Shown here: positions 25,015 to 33,752 of the stretch, piece by piece
Layout of the letters: the number at the start of each line of letters is the position of its first letter
How positions within the stretch are numbered: position 1 is the stretch's first letter
Assembly (NCBI GenBank): GCA_900545555.1
Contig: UQZI01000008.1
Location: forward strand, 1-44,729
Length of the DNA: 44,729 nt
DNA from: an uncultured Collinsella sp.
GTDB lineage: Bacteria; Actinomycetota; Coriobacteriia; Coriobacteriales; Coriobacteriaceae
Direction of reading: 5' to 3'
The notes under the pieces: generated by a model
Databases searched by the model: none
Seen by the model: only the letters and a program-made list of their open reading frames with translations
What the model was told of the DNA's origin: nothing
Program-made: the position numbers and the translations under genes

Positions 25015-26400
25015 CTAGTCGATCTTGTTGTTGGTCAGACCAGCGCGGAACACGGTAGCGTCGCCATCGGCCTGGCTCGGATCGTAGAGGTTCAGGGCAG
25101 CCACGTACATGGCAGCAGCGGTGACCAGGTCGTCCTTGTAGGTGACCTCGTTGGGAGCGTGAGCCTGAGACTCGGCACCCGGGCCAAAGCCAACGCAGGG
25201 GATGCCATAGCGGCCCTGGATGGAAACGCAGTTCGTGGAGAAGGTCCACTTGTCGCACAGCGGACGACCGGTGCGCTTGTCCATGCTGGGCTCGCAGCCG
25301 ATGCGCTCGTCACCGAACATGGCCTTGTGGGCGTCGACGAGGGCCTTGACGTGCGGAGCGGTCTCCTTGTTGATCCACGTGGGGAAGTAAGCCTCGGTCT
25401 CGTAAACCTCGCCGGTCCAGGACGGACGGTCGTACATGTACATGGAGACCTTCACGTCGTCGCCGTACTTCTTGGCGGCCGGCAGGTTGCGGATCTCGTC
25501 CAGGCAGGACTCCCAGGTCTCGCCGGCGGTCATGCGACGGTCGATGGAGATGGCGCAGGAGTCAGCGACAGCGCAGCGGCTGGGGCTGGTGTAGAAGATC
25601 TGGCTGACGGTGCAGGTGCCGCGGCCCAGGAAGCGGGCGTCCTCGTAGTGCTCGGGGTTGTACTTGGGGTCGAGCATCTTGACGAGGCCCTTGATGTCGG
25701 TCGACTCGTCGCAGCCGTTGTTGTTGAGGGCGCGGACATCGCCGATGATGTCGGCCATCTTGTAGATGGCGTTGTCACCGCGGTCGGGAGCGGAGCCGTG
25801 GCAGGAGGTGCCGTGAACGTCGACGCGGATCTCCATGCGGCCGCGGTGACCGCGATAGATGCCGCCGTCGGTGGGCTCGGTGGAAATGACGAACTCGGGC
25901 TTAATGCCGTCCTTGTTGTAGATGTACTGCCAGCACATGCCGTCGCAGTCCTCTTCCTGGACGGTGCCGACGACCATGATCTTGTAGCCCTCGGGGATGA
26001 GGCCCATGTCCTTCATCATCTTGGCAGCGTAGGTAGCAGAAGCCATGCCGCCCTCCTGGTCGGAGCCACCGCGGCCGTAGATGATCTCGTCGGTCTCGTA
26101 GCCCTCATAGGGATCGGCATCCCAGTTCTCGATGTTGCCGATGCCAACGGTGTCGATGTGAGAGTCGATGGCGATGATCTTGTCGCCCTCGCCCATAAAG
26201 CCCATGACGTTGCCCAGGCCGTCGACCTTGACCTCGTCATAGCCAAGGCTCTCCATCTCGGCCTTGATGCAAGCGACAACCTCACCCTCCTCGCAAGACT
26301 CAGAGGGGTGAGAGATCATAGCGCGCAGGAAGCGAGTCATATCAGCACGATGAGACTCAGCAGCAGCCTTGATAGCGTCGAAATCGAGTTCTTTAGCCAT
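25015..26400 (-). CDS. ygeY: YgeY family M20-type hydrolase
   Basis: Dinuclear zinc amidohydrolase fold, 461 residues. Metal motif SHIDTV has His81 and Asp83; Asp114 (GGSDQEG) and the Glu149-Glu150 pair (VQEEDCDG) complete most of the site. These features and the neighbour ygeW point to YgeY, the selenium-metabolism-linked hydrolase of the purine cluster. It appears longer than the roughly 400 residues of YgeY as I recall it, with extra sequence around residues 330-400 (PSMDKRTGRPLCDKW). ATG 26398-26400 follows AAAGG at nine bases; an upstream TTG is less likely. Confidence 0.85.
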   Translation of the reverse strand: MAKELDFDAIKAAAESHRADMTRFLRAMISHPSESCEEGEVVACIKAEMESLGYDEVKVDGLGNVMGFMGEGDKIIAIDSHIDTVGIGNIENWDADPYEGYETDEIIYGRGGSDQEGGMASATYAAKMMKDMGLIPEGYKIMVVGTVQEEDCDGMCWQYIYNKDGIKPEFVISTEPTDGGIYRGHRGRMEIRVDVHGTSCHGSAPDRGDNAIYKMADIIGDVRALNNNGCDESTDIKGLVKMLDPKYNPEHYEDARFLGRGTCTVSQIFYTSPSRCAVADSCAISIDRRMTAGETWESCLDEIRNLPAAKKYGDDVKVSMYMYDRPSWTGEVYETEAYFPTWINKETAPHVKALVDAHKAMFGDERIGCEPSMDKRTGRPLCDKWTFSTNCVSIQGRYGIPCVGFGPGAESQAHAPNEVTYKDDLVTAAAMYVAALNLYDPSQADGDATVFRAGLTNNKID

Positions 26401-26513
26401 AACAGTCAACCTTTCTACAAGGGTTTACCTACAGGTGGATTTTTTTCAGATAGATCACTTGTGCCAAGCAGCGTGAGGTCGAGTACCCGGCAAGCAAGTA
26501 AACGTAGGAGGCG

Positions 26514-26625
26514 GACGGAGGACTTTGCTCCGTCGCGAGTTCCGCACGAGCCGGAGAGCACTTAATGTGCTCTCCGTGCGAGCAGGACTGTCCGAGCAGG
26601 CAACCTTATGCCTCTCGGACAGTCC
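26514..26625. repeat. Three consecutive hairpins between NlpC-type gene and ygeY
   Basis: Hairpin 1: 26514-26520 with 26528-26534 (7 bp). Hairpin 2: 26552-26561 with 26567-26576 (10 bp, 5-base loop). Hairpin 3: 26585-26596 with 26614-26625 (12 bp, extended inward by AGGCA/TGCCT with one bulge). No coding frame or T-run accompanies them. They lie between the end of the hydrolase gene (26640) and the start of ygeY and probably form a compound transcription end or an RNA stability element. Confidence 0.7.
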
Positions 26626-26639
26626 CGGCCCAACTTGCG

Positions 26640-27845
26640 TTACGACAGCGCAATACCGCCAAGCCAGCCCCAACGCACGCCAGAGCCAGTACCATAGAAG
26701 CTAATAAACGAATCAAGCGACTTAGACGTAATGGCGCCCTCGTTGCTCATTACGATGCCGCCGCCAACGTAGATACCCACATGACCGTAGATAAGGCCCG
26801 GAGCACCCGTGCCGCTGTGCGAGGAATCGGCCACGATCATGCCCACCTGCAGCGCCGAGCGGTCGGAGCTATAGCACCAGGCGTTGAACATGTCACACGC
26901 GTTGCCGCCAAAATAGCCCACGCCGGCATTGCGGAAGACGTTGGTAACCCAGGCAGCACACCAGCCCTGGCCGGGAGAAGGCGTCGAGTAGCACGCATTG
27001 ACGACGGCCTGCTGCTTGCCCGAACCGCCCGTCTGTTGCGGGGTGCCGCCGGCATACGAGCCGCCACCCGAGCTCGAGCCACCCGAAGAAGAGCCCGTGT
27101 TCGCAGAGGCCGCGGCTGCCGCAGCCGCCTTCCTAGCGGCCTCCTCGGCCTGGGCGGCAGCGAGAATCTCGGAATCACGCTGAGCCATGAGCTCCTTGAC
27201 GTCGTCGGAAAGACCGTTCAGCACGGTCTGGACCTCTTGCTGCTTGGCCTGCATATCCTGCATCTGAGCCGTCTGCTGATCCTTGAGTTTCTCCAGGTCA
27301 GCCTTTTGTGCTTCGAGCTCGGTCTTCTGTGCGTCGAGCTCGGCCTGAATCGTCTGGATGTCCTCGATGGCATCGCGGTCGCTCTTGTTGATCTTCTCAA
27401 CGTAATGCGCGTTGGCAACGAGCTCCTCAAACGAGCCAGAGGCCAGCAGCAGCGACAGGATGTTCGTGCCGCCGGACTTGTAGCTGGCGGCCACGCGATC
27501 GGAAAGGTCGTTACGCTTCTTCTTGAGCTCGGCCTTCTTTTCATCGATCTGAGCCTGTGTGTCGTCAATCTTGCCCTGGACATTCTCAATGTCGTTGAGG
27601 GTCTGGGCATTCTTGTTGGCCAGCGCCGCATACTCATTTGCGATGCTGTCGAGCTGGGCCTGTACCTCGTCGAGCTGGGCCTGGGCGGCATTCAGTTTAT
27701 CGGTGGTTTCTTTGGAAGCCTCCGCCGCATGGGCGCGAGCGGGCAGGCCAAAAAGAACTGCCGCAGAAGCGGCGCCGAACAGGGCCTTAAGGGCAGTGCG
27801 GCGCGAGAGCTCCTGGGAAAGGATGGAATCGCTGTTTGGTGACAT
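26640..27845 (-). CDS. Tat-exported PcsB-like peptidoglycan hydrolase
   Basis: 401 residues. A twin-arginine signal SRRTALKALFGAASAAVLFG (14-33) with AHA near 40 predicts Tat export. A long coiled coil (about 42-245) resembles the PcsB/CwlO N-terminal regulatory domain. A Gly/Ser-rich linker (about 246-280) leads to a C-terminal cysteine peptidase of the NlpC/P60-CHAP type: Cys296 in WCAAWV and His355 in YGHVGIYV. It cleaves peptidoglycan outside the cell, probably for daughter-cell separation. ATG 27843-27845 follows CGGAG. Confidence 0.88.
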   Translation of the reverse strand: MSPNSDSILSQELSRRTALKALFGAASAAVLFGLPARAHAAEASKETTDKLNAAQAQLDEVQAQLDSIANEYAALANKNAQTLNDIENVQGKIDDTQAQIDEKKAELKKKRNDLSDRVAASYKSGGTNILSLLLASGSFEELVANAHYVEKINKSDRDAIEDIQTIQAELDAQKTELEAQKADLEKLKDQQTAQMQDMQAKQQEVQTVLNGLSDDVKELMAQRDSEILAAAQAEEAARKAAAAAAASANTGSSSGGSSSGGGSYAGGTPQQTGGSGKQQAVVNACYSTPSPGQGWCAAWVTNVFRNAGVGYFGGNACDMFNAWCYSSDRSALQVGMIVADSSHSGTGAPGLIYGHVGIYVGGGIVMSNEGAITSKSLDSFISFYGTGSGVRWGWLGGIALS

Positions 27846-27889
27846 ATGTACTCCGTTACATGTTTATTTATATGTCGCTCAACTCATAC

Positions 27890-27917
27890 ATATTAGCGTA
27901 CATATGGCGCGTCCCAA
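27890..27917 (-). promoter_or_regulatory. Candidate promoter of the PcsB-like gene
   Basis: On the minus strand TTGGGA and TAATAT are 16 bases apart, about 60 bases before the start codon. The 266-base divergent gap to galE also holds several ATATGT/ACATAT copies (27843-27906). Confidence 0.35.
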
Positions 27918-28068
27918 CGATTTCCACGAACGGCAGGAAACTACAAGGTCGGCGGCTCGTAAGCAAACGCCAAAGATCAGGTTGTGCGTACGCAAGCTCT
28001 TCTATGAGTACGCTAGCATGATCCTCTGCTTTTCCTACAGTGCACGATTTGGGCGTCCCTGCCTGCGC

Positions 28069-28074
28069 TATACT
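28069..28074 (+). promoter_or_regulatory. Candidate -10 element of galE
   Basis: TATACT lies 38 bases before the galE start. No good -35 partner at 16-18 bases; TTGGGC is 14 bases upstream. The start codon is preceded by AGGAGA. Confidence 0.3.
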
Positions 28075-28111
28075 CCCCTGAAGAAGTGTTCCTGATTCGA
28101 TAGGAGACTAC

Positions 28112-29173
28112 ATGTCCAAAGCACTCGACCCCAAAGACACCTGCGTCCTCGTTACCGGTGGCGCCGGCTTTATCGGCTCGCACACCGTCGTTCAGCTGCT
28201 CGAGGGTGGCTACCAGGTCGTCATCGTCGATGATCTCTCCAACTCCAGCGCCGTCGCCGTCGACCGCGTCAAGACCATCGTGGGCGACGAGGCCGCCAAG
28301 AACCTCACCTTCTACGAGGCCAACGTGCTCGACCGCGATGCGATGAACAAGATCTTCGATACCCATCAGATCGACCGCGTCATCCACTTTGCCGGCTTTA
28401 AGGCCGTCGGCGAGTCGGTGAGCAAGCCCGTCGAGTACTACCACAACAACATCGAGAACACCCTGGTGCTCATCGACGTCATGCGCAACCATGGCTGCAA
28501 GTCCATCATCTTCTCGAGCTCCTCGACCGTCTACGGCGACCCGGACAACCCGCCCGTCACCGAGGAGGATCCTAAGAAGCCCGCGACCAACCCCTATGGT
28601 TGGACCAAGTGGATGATCGAGCAGATCCTTATGGACGTCCACACCGCCGACCCCGAGTGGGACGTCGTGCTGCTCCGTTACTTCAACCCCATCGGCGCTC
28701 ATCCGTCGGGCCTGATCGGCGAGGACCCCAAGGGTATCCCCAACAACCTGGTGCCCTATGTCGCCCAGGTCGCCGTGGGCAAGCTCGAGGCCGTTCAGGT
28801 CTTTGGCAACGACTACCCCACCCCCGACGGCACCGGCGTGCGCGACTACATCCACGTGTGCGATCTGGCCTCTGGTCACGTTGCCGCCCTTAACTGGATG
28901 AACGGCAAAACCGGCGTCGAGATCTTTAACCTGGGCACCGGCACCGGCACCTCGGTACTCGAGGTCGTCGCCGCCTTCTCCAAGGCTTGTGGCAAGGAGC
29001 TGCCCTACGTGATCCGCGAGCGCCGCGCCGGCGACATCGCTGCCAACTGGTGCGATGCCTCCAAGGCCGAGCGCATGATGGGCTGGAAGGCCCAGTACGA
29101 CATCGCGGACATGTGCCGCGATAGCTGGAACTGGCAGAGCCACAACCCCAACGGCTTCACCGACGCCGAGTAG
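28112..29173 (+). CDS. galE: UDP-glucose 4-epimerase
   Basis: Interconverts UDP-glucose and UDP-galactose, feeding Leloir galactose use and cell-surface glycans. 353 residues. NAD-binding GGAGFIGSH at 16-24, catalytic Ser-Thr at 137-139, Tyr162 and Lys166 (PYGWTK). FNPIGAHPSGLIGEDP and RDYIHVCDLA are conserved in GalE and separate it from other short-chain epimerases. It heads a + strand sugar region with malQ and glgP but has its own terminator. Confidence 0.95.
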   Translation: MSKALDPKDTCVLVTGGAGFIGSHTVVQLLEGGYQVVIVDDLSNSSAVAVDRVKTIVGDEAAKNLTFYEANVLDRDAMNKIFDTHQIDRVIHFAGFKAVGESVSKPVEYYHNNIENTLVLIDVMRNHGCKSIIFSSSSTVYGDPDNPPVTEEDPKKPATNPYGWTKWMIEQILMDVHTADPEWDVVLLRYFNPIGAHPSGLIGEDPKGIPNNLVPYVAQVAVGKLEAVQVFGNDYPTPDGTGVRDYIHVCDLASGHVAALNWMNGKTGVEIFNLGTGTGTSVLEVVAAFSKACGKELPYVIRERRAGDIAANWCDASKAERMMGWKAQYDIADMCRDSWNWQSHNPNGFTDAE

Positions 29174-29195
29174 CAAAAACCTACATACCGCTCTT

Positions 29196-29229
29196 GCCCC
29201 GATCTCACGTTGTGAGGTCGGGGCTTTTT
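29196..29229 (+). terminator. Terminator of galE
   Basis: 13-bp stem (29196-29208 and 29212-29224, one mismatch) with a three-base loop and five Ts. 22 bases after the galE stop. Confidence 0.9.
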
Positions 29230-29278
29230 CATGGCATGTAACCATTCGCCGAAAATCGACCAACTTTTTTATCTTGCC

Positions 29279-29308
29279 TGTACATGTTTAAACAACATGT
29301 TTTACAAT
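29279..29308 (+). promoter_or_regulatory. malQ promoter with GTTTAAAC operator
   Basis: TGTACA and TACAAT (29303-29308) are 18 bases apart. The palindrome GTTTAAAC (29286-29293) lies in the spacer between them and is flanked by two direct copies of ACATGTTT. A repressor bound there would block the polymerase. The same palindrome occurs at 39199 and 39321. Confidence 0.6.
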
Positions 29309-29393
29309 AGGCGTATCGAATCAGAACATCGGAGGCGGACTGCACACCCATCGGCAGGCCGACCCCACAACAAGAAGGTTGGTGAGCGCATTC

Positions 29394-30899
29394 ATGGAGC
29401 GTGCAAGCGGCGTCCTCATGCCCGTCTCGTCTCTGCCCGGACCATACGGAATCGGCGGCTTTGGCTGGAATGCCTACGACTTCGTCGATTTTCTCGCCTC
29501 GTGCAAACAACATTACTGGCAGATTCTGCCCCTTACGACGACCAGCTATGGCGATTCGCCCTATCAGTCGTTCTCGGCCCGCGCAGGCAACCCCAACTTT
29601 ATCGACTTTGCCGAGCTTATCGAAGCAGGGTATCTGGAGCAGCGCGATATCGATGGCGTGTATCTGGGATCCGACCCCAGCAATGTCGACTACGGTGCTA
29701 TCTTTGGCGGCCGCCGTCAGATTCTCGACCGCGCCGCTGAGCGCTTTGCTGTCGACAAGCCGGCCGATTTCGATGACTTTATCCAAGCCAACGAGGACTG
29801 GCTCATCCCCTACTGTGAGTTCATGACCGTCAAGGAGGAGTGCGGTCTCAAGGCATTTTGGGAGTGGCCCGCAGAGCTCCGTACCCGTGGCGAGGCTTCT
29901 GCCAAGGTCTGCGCTGCCCATCCCGCGCGCATGCTCTACCACCAGATGACGCAGTACTTCTTCGATCGTCAGTGGAGCCGCCTCAAGGCCTATGCCAACG
30001 AGCGCGACATCCTCATCATCGGCGACCTGCCCATCTATGTCTCACGCGACTCCGTCGAGATGTGGGCCACGCCTGAGCTCTTTAAGATCGACGCCGCCGG
30101 CAATCCCGTGAGCGTCGCCGGCACGCCGCCCGACCAGTTCTCGGCCACCGGCCAGTACTGGGGCAACCCCATCTACGACTGGGACGGCATGGAGTCCGAC
30201 GGCTTCTCCTGGTGGGAGGGCCGCATTTGCGCCGCCCTCGACATGTACGACGTCATCCGCCTGGATCACTTCCGCGGCTTCGAGGCCTATTGGGAGGTGC
30301 CGTTCTCCTCGCCCGATTCGTCTTACGGTTCGTGGACGCAGGGTCCCGGCCTCAAGTTCTTCAAGACGCTCGAGGAAAAGCTCGGCACGCTGCCCATCAT
30401 CGCCGAGGACCTGGGCTTCCTCACCCCCGGCGTCATCGACATGCGCGACAACTCGGGCTTCCCCGGCATGAAGATCCTGCAGTTTGCCTTTGAGGGCGCC
30501 AACTCGTACTACCTGCCGCATAACTACATCGCCAACACCGTCGCCTATGTGGGCACCCACGATAACGAGACGGCGCGCGGTTGGTTTGAGGGAACGGCCA
30601 CCCCTCGTCAGCGCGAGCAGGCAGCCCTGTACACCCATCAGCAGGCCGGCGAACCCATGGCAGATGCACTCAATCGCACCATCGCCGCCAGCGTGAGCGA
30701 CACGTGCATCTACACCATGCAGGACCTGCTCAACTTGGGCAACGAGGCGCGCATCAACACCCCTGCCACACTGGGCGGCAACTGGACCTGGCGCATGCTC
30801 GACGGCGCCATCACCCGCGAGCTCGAGCACAAACTCACCGACTGGACCGAGACCTACTTCCGCATCCCGTCGGAAGCCGAAATCGAGCTTCCTCAATAG
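29394..30899 (+). CDS. malQ: 4-alpha-glucanotransferase (amylomaltase)
   Basis: GH77 enzyme that disproportionates maltodextrins, 501 residues. Catalytic residues: nucleophile Asp291 (VIRLDHFRG), acid/base Glu338 (IIAEDLG) and Asp390 in the THDNETARGW motif. SGVLMPVSSLPGPYGIG is the family N-terminus. I start at ATG 29392-29396 region (29394), which follows GGTGAG by seven bases; upstream TTG/GTG codons in frame are less likely. It is followed by glgP, giving a glucan breakdown pair. Cytoplasmic. Confidence 0.97.
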   Translation: MERASGVLMPVSSLPGPYGIGGFGWNAYDFVDFLASCKQHYWQILPLTTTSYGDSPYQSFSARAGNPNFIDFAELIEAGYLEQRDIDGVYLGSDPSNVDYGAIFGGRRQILDRAAERFAVDKPADFDDFIQANEDWLIPYCEFMTVKEECGLKAFWEWPAELRTRGEASAKVCAAHPARMLYHQMTQYFFDRQWSRLKAYANERDILIIGDLPIYVSRDSVEMWATPELFKIDAAGNPVSVAGTPPDQFSATGQYWGNPIYDWDGMESDGFSWWEGRICAALDMYDVIRLDHFRGFEAYWEVPFSSPDSSYGSWTQGPGLKFFKTLEEKLGTLPIIAEDLGFLTPGVIDMRDNSGFPGMKILQFAFEGANSYYLPHNYIANTVAYVGTHDNETARGWFEGTATPRQREQAALYTHQQAGEPMADALNRTIAASVSDTCIYTMQDLLNLGNEARINTPATLGGNWTWRMLDGAITRELEHKLTDWTETYFRIPSEAEIELPQ

Positions 30900-30947
30900 G
30901 AGCTACCGCGCCCGACCCCTCCCCACCGTGCGGACGCGCTTGCTTTT

Positions 30948-30987
30948 CCCGCGCGAGGCCACCCCAATCCCCTCGCGCGGGATTCTT
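30948..30987 (+). terminator. Hairpin between malQ and glgP
   Basis: Perfect 11-bp GC stem (30948-30958 and 30971-30981) followed by ATTCTT. It lies 49 bases after the malQ stop and 48 before glgP. It may be a partial terminator that lets some transcripts continue into glgP. Confidence 0.55.
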
Positions 30988-31028
30988 ATGAATTGTAGAC
31001 ATGTAATCAACCCATTACAGGAGGAAAC

Positions 31029-33296
31029 ATGCCCCAAATTAACCTCATGGAACTCGCCGAGCAGTCTTTTGGCACCTCGCTCGAGCAGCTCGACGACCGT
31101 CGCATTTACAAGCTGCTGGTCAAACTCGTGCAGGAGCGCTCCGCCGCCTGCCCGCTCAACAACGGCAAGAAAAAGCTCTATTACATTTCCGCCGAATTTT
31201 TGATCGGCAAGCTGCTCATCAACAACATGATCGACCTCGGCATCTACGACGAGGTTAAGGACCAGCTCACCGCCGCAGGCCACGACCTCAACAAGATCGA
31301 GGAGTTCGAGGTCGAGCCGTCGCTCGGCAACGGCGGCCTGGGCCGCCTGGCCGCATGCTTCCTGGATTCCATCGCCACGCTGGGCTTGACCGGCGATGGC
31401 GTGGGCCTCAACTATCACTACGGCCTGTTCCGTCAGCGCTTTGTCGACAACCAGCAGAAGGCCGTCCCCGACGAGTGGCTCGGTGAGCAGGACATCCTAG
31501 TCGACGACGACCGCTCCTACACCGTCGAGTTCGGCGATTTTGCCGTTACCTCCAAGCTCGTCAACATCGACGTGCCCGGTTACGGCCAGCCCACCAAGAA
31601 CCGTCTGCGCCTGTTCGACCTGGCGAGCGTCGACGACGGCCTGGTCCCCGGCAGCTCCATCGACTTCGACAAGACCGAGATCGCCAAAAACCTCACCTTG
31701 TTCCTCTACCCCGACGATTCCGACGAGCAGGGCCGCCTGCTTCGCATCTACCAGGAATACTTCATGGTGAGCAACGCCGCCCAGCTCCTGATCGACGAGG
31801 CCATCGAGCGCGGCAGCAACCTGCACGATCTGGCCGACTACGCCGTGGTCCAAATTAACGACACGCACCCCACCATGGTCATCCCCGAGCTCATTCGCTT
31901 GCTCACCACCGAGCATGGCATCGAGTTTGACGAGGCCGTGACCATCGTACGCTCCATGGTCGCCTACACTAACCACACGATTCTTGCCGAGGCGCTCGAG
32001 AAGTGGCCGCTCGTCAGCCTGCAGAAGGTCTCCCCTGCCATCGCCGACATTATCGTCAAGCTCGATGAGATCGCGAAGGCCGAGCACGATGACCCGCGCG
32101 TCGCCGTCATCGACGAATACGACACCGTCCACATGGCCCACATGGACATCCACTTTGGCTTCTCCATCAACGGCGTAGCCGCCCTCCACACCAAGATCCT
32201 GGAGGACACCGAGCTTCATCCGTTCTACGAGATCTATCCCGAGAAGTTCTCCAACAAGACCAACGGCATCACCTTCCGCCGCTGGATCCATGGAGCCAAC
32301 CCCGCGCTCGCCAGCCTGCTCGACGATGTAATCGGCACCGACTGGCGCAGCACCGGCGATCTGAGCAAACTCGCCAAGTTCGCCGACGACAAGGACGTTC
32401 TTGAGCGCCTGGCCGCCACCAAGGTCGAGGCCAAGGCCATCATGCGCCAGTTCATGGCGCTCGAGCAGGGCGTGACCATTCCCTCCAACGCCATCATCGA
32501 CGTCCAGGTCAAGCGCATCCACGAGTACAAGCGTCAGCAGATGCTCGCGCTCTACATCATCTGGAAGTACTTCGATATCAAGAACGGCAACAGGCCTAAG
32601 CACCCTGTCACCATCATCTTTGGCGGCAAGGCGGCGCCTGCCTACACTATCGCGCAGGACATCATCCATCTGATCCTGACGCTGTCGCAGTGGATTGCAA
32701 ACGACCCCGACGTGGCTCCCTACCTGCAGGTTGTCATGATCGAGAACTACAACGTCACCGCCGCCGAGCGCGTGATCCCCGCCGCTGACATCTCCGAGCA
32801 GATCAGCCTGGCCTCCAAGGAGGCGAGCGGCACCTCCAACATGAAGTTCATGCTCAACGGCGCCCTAACCCTGTGCACGCTCGACGGCGCCAACGTGGAG
32901 ATTGCCGAGCTCGTGGGCGACGAGAACATCTATACCTTTGGCGCCTCGTCCAAACAGGTCGAGCAGCTCTACGCCGACGGCACCTACGATGCCGGCGCAC
33001 TCTACCGCAAGCCCGGCATTAAACTGCTGGTGGACTTCATCACCAACCCGGCCTTTATGGCGACCGGCAATGCCGAGCGCCTGCAGCGCCTGCACGACGA
33101 CATTAAGGGCAAGGACTGGTTTATGGCCCTGCTTGACATTGAGGAGTACATCCAGACCAAGGAGCGCGTGCTGGCCGACTACGAGGACCAGGACGCCTGG
33201 ATGCGCAAGGCGCTCATCAATATCGCCAACGCCGGCACCTTCTCGTCCGACCGTACGATCTCCCAGTACAACGACGAGATCTGGCACCTGGACTAA
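31029..33296 (+). CDS. glgP: Glycogen/maltodextrin phosphorylase
   Basis: GT35 pyridoxal-phosphate enzyme that releases glucose-1-phosphate from alpha-1,4-glucans. 755 residues, the short bacterial form. VEPSLGNGGLGRLAACFLDS is the active-site N-terminal motif; QVKRIHEYKRQQM and EASGTSNMKFMLNGA follow, with PLP lysine at 606 and GANVEI next. ATG follows AGGAGG. With malQ it converts maltodextrins and stored glycogen to glucose-1-phosphate and short oligosaccharides. Confidence 0.97.
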   Translation: MPQINLMELAEQSFGTSLEQLDDRRIYKLLVKLVQERSAACPLNNGKKKLYYISAEFLIGKLLINNMIDLGIYDEVKDQLTAAGHDLNKIEEFEVEPSLGNGGLGRLAACFLDSIATLGLTGDGVGLNYHYGLFRQRFVDNQQKAVPDEWLGEQDILVDDDRSYTVEFGDFAVTSKLVNIDVPGYGQPTKNRLRLFDLASVDDGLVPGSSIDFDKTEIAKNLTLFLYPDDSDEQGRLLRIYQEYFMVSNAAQLLIDEAIERGSNLHDLADYAVVQINDTHPTMVIPELIRLLTTEHGIEFDEAVTIVRSMVAYTNHTILAEALEKWPLVSLQKVSPAIADIIVKLDEIAKAEHDDPRVAVIDEYDTVHMAHMDIHFGFSINGVAALHTKILEDTELHPFYEIYPEKFSNKTNGITFRRWIHGANPALASLLDDVIGTDWRSTGDLSKLAKFADDKDVLERLAATKVEAKAIMRQFMALEQGVTIPSNAIIDVQVKRIHEYKRQQMLALYIIWKYFDIKNGNRPKHPVTIIFGGKAAPAYTIAQDIIHLILTLSQWIANDPDVAPYLQVVMIENYNVTAAERVIPAADISEQISLASKEASGTSNMKFMLNGALTLCTLDGANVEIAELVGDENIYTFGASSKQVEQLYADGTYDAGALYRKPGIKLLVDFITNPAFMATGNAERLQRLHDDIKGKDWFMALLDIEEYIQTKERVLADYEDQDAWMRKALINIANAGTFSSDRTISQYNDEIWHLD

Positions 33297-33324
33297 CCCA
33301 TTCCCCTTACCCATTCTCTTGAGG

Positions 33325-33356
33325 AACGGAGTCGTGGCAACACGGCTCCGTTTTTT
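33325..33356 (+). terminator. Terminator of glgP
   Basis: 11-bp stem (about 33326-33336 and 33341-33351) with a GCAA tetraloop and one G-U pair, followed by six Ts. 29 bases past the glgP stop. Confidence 0.9.
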
Positions 33357-33394
33357 GTGCCCGCACGTTACCCTGTGATCCAACTCGGCCAAAC

Positions 33395-33614
33395 AATCTC
33401 GATCCGTAGCAATTACTCAACCAAAACGGTCCCAGCCGTTACAGATTGAGACATACCGGCCCCTCCCCTCGGGTTTATCTCAATCTGTAACATCTAGCAG
33501 GTGAAATTCGCCTTTGGTGTTACAGATTTAGATGAAATGGTTAGCTCAGCGGAACCGTCTCGATCTGTAACATCTAACGTCCGAAATCGGCCCTATCCGT
33601 TACAGATCGAGACA
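33395..33614. repeat. Tandem palindromic array, family B (three ~81-bp units)
   Basis: Six 16-base arms alternate in orientation: minus copies at 33395-33410, 33476-33491 and 33556-33571; plus copies at 33438-33453, 33519-33534 and 33599-33614. The plus arm reads GTTACAGATTGAGACA or a close variant. Each minus arm is followed by exactly 27 bases before its plus partner, and pairs are 21-22 bases apart, giving periods of 80-81. The second unit's 27-base centre can add an AGGTGA/TCGCCT stem. The first minus arm is degenerate. It fills most of the 456-base gap between the convergent ends of glgP and the ABC ATPase gene. Confidence 0.88.
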
Positions 33615-33641
33615 AACGACCGGTCAGACAGTCCCAACACA

Positions 33642-33685
33642 AAGAAAGGCTCCCCTCTCGCCCAGTGGACGGGAGGGGAGCCTTA
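33642..33685 (-). terminator. Terminator of the sugar ABC operon
   Basis: Perfect 12-bp stem (33647-33658 and 33674-33685), followed on the minus strand by TTTCTTTG. 67 bases past the ATPase stop codon. It closes the minus-strand operon facing glgP. Confidence 0.82.
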
Positions 33686-33752
33686 TATGTGACCGCGGCA
33701 AAAGGATGGCAAAGCCGCAGTCGCCCAAAGGAAGGGCCTGGTTGCACCGGGC

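Noticed and set aside
26455..26490. A ygeY promoter with TTGGCA at 26462-26467
   Set aside because: The -35 is good but the best -10 17 bases away is only AAAAAT, so the call was not strong enough to list.
27846..28111. A c-di-AMP riboswitch before the PcsB-like gene
   Set aside because: Such riboswitches often precede wall hydrolase genes, but I see none of the conserved core and the likely leader is only about 60 bases.
33395..33614. A CRISPR array
   Set aside because: Repeats are only 16 bases, alternate in orientation, and the distances alternate between 27 and 21-22 bases. No cas gene is nearby.
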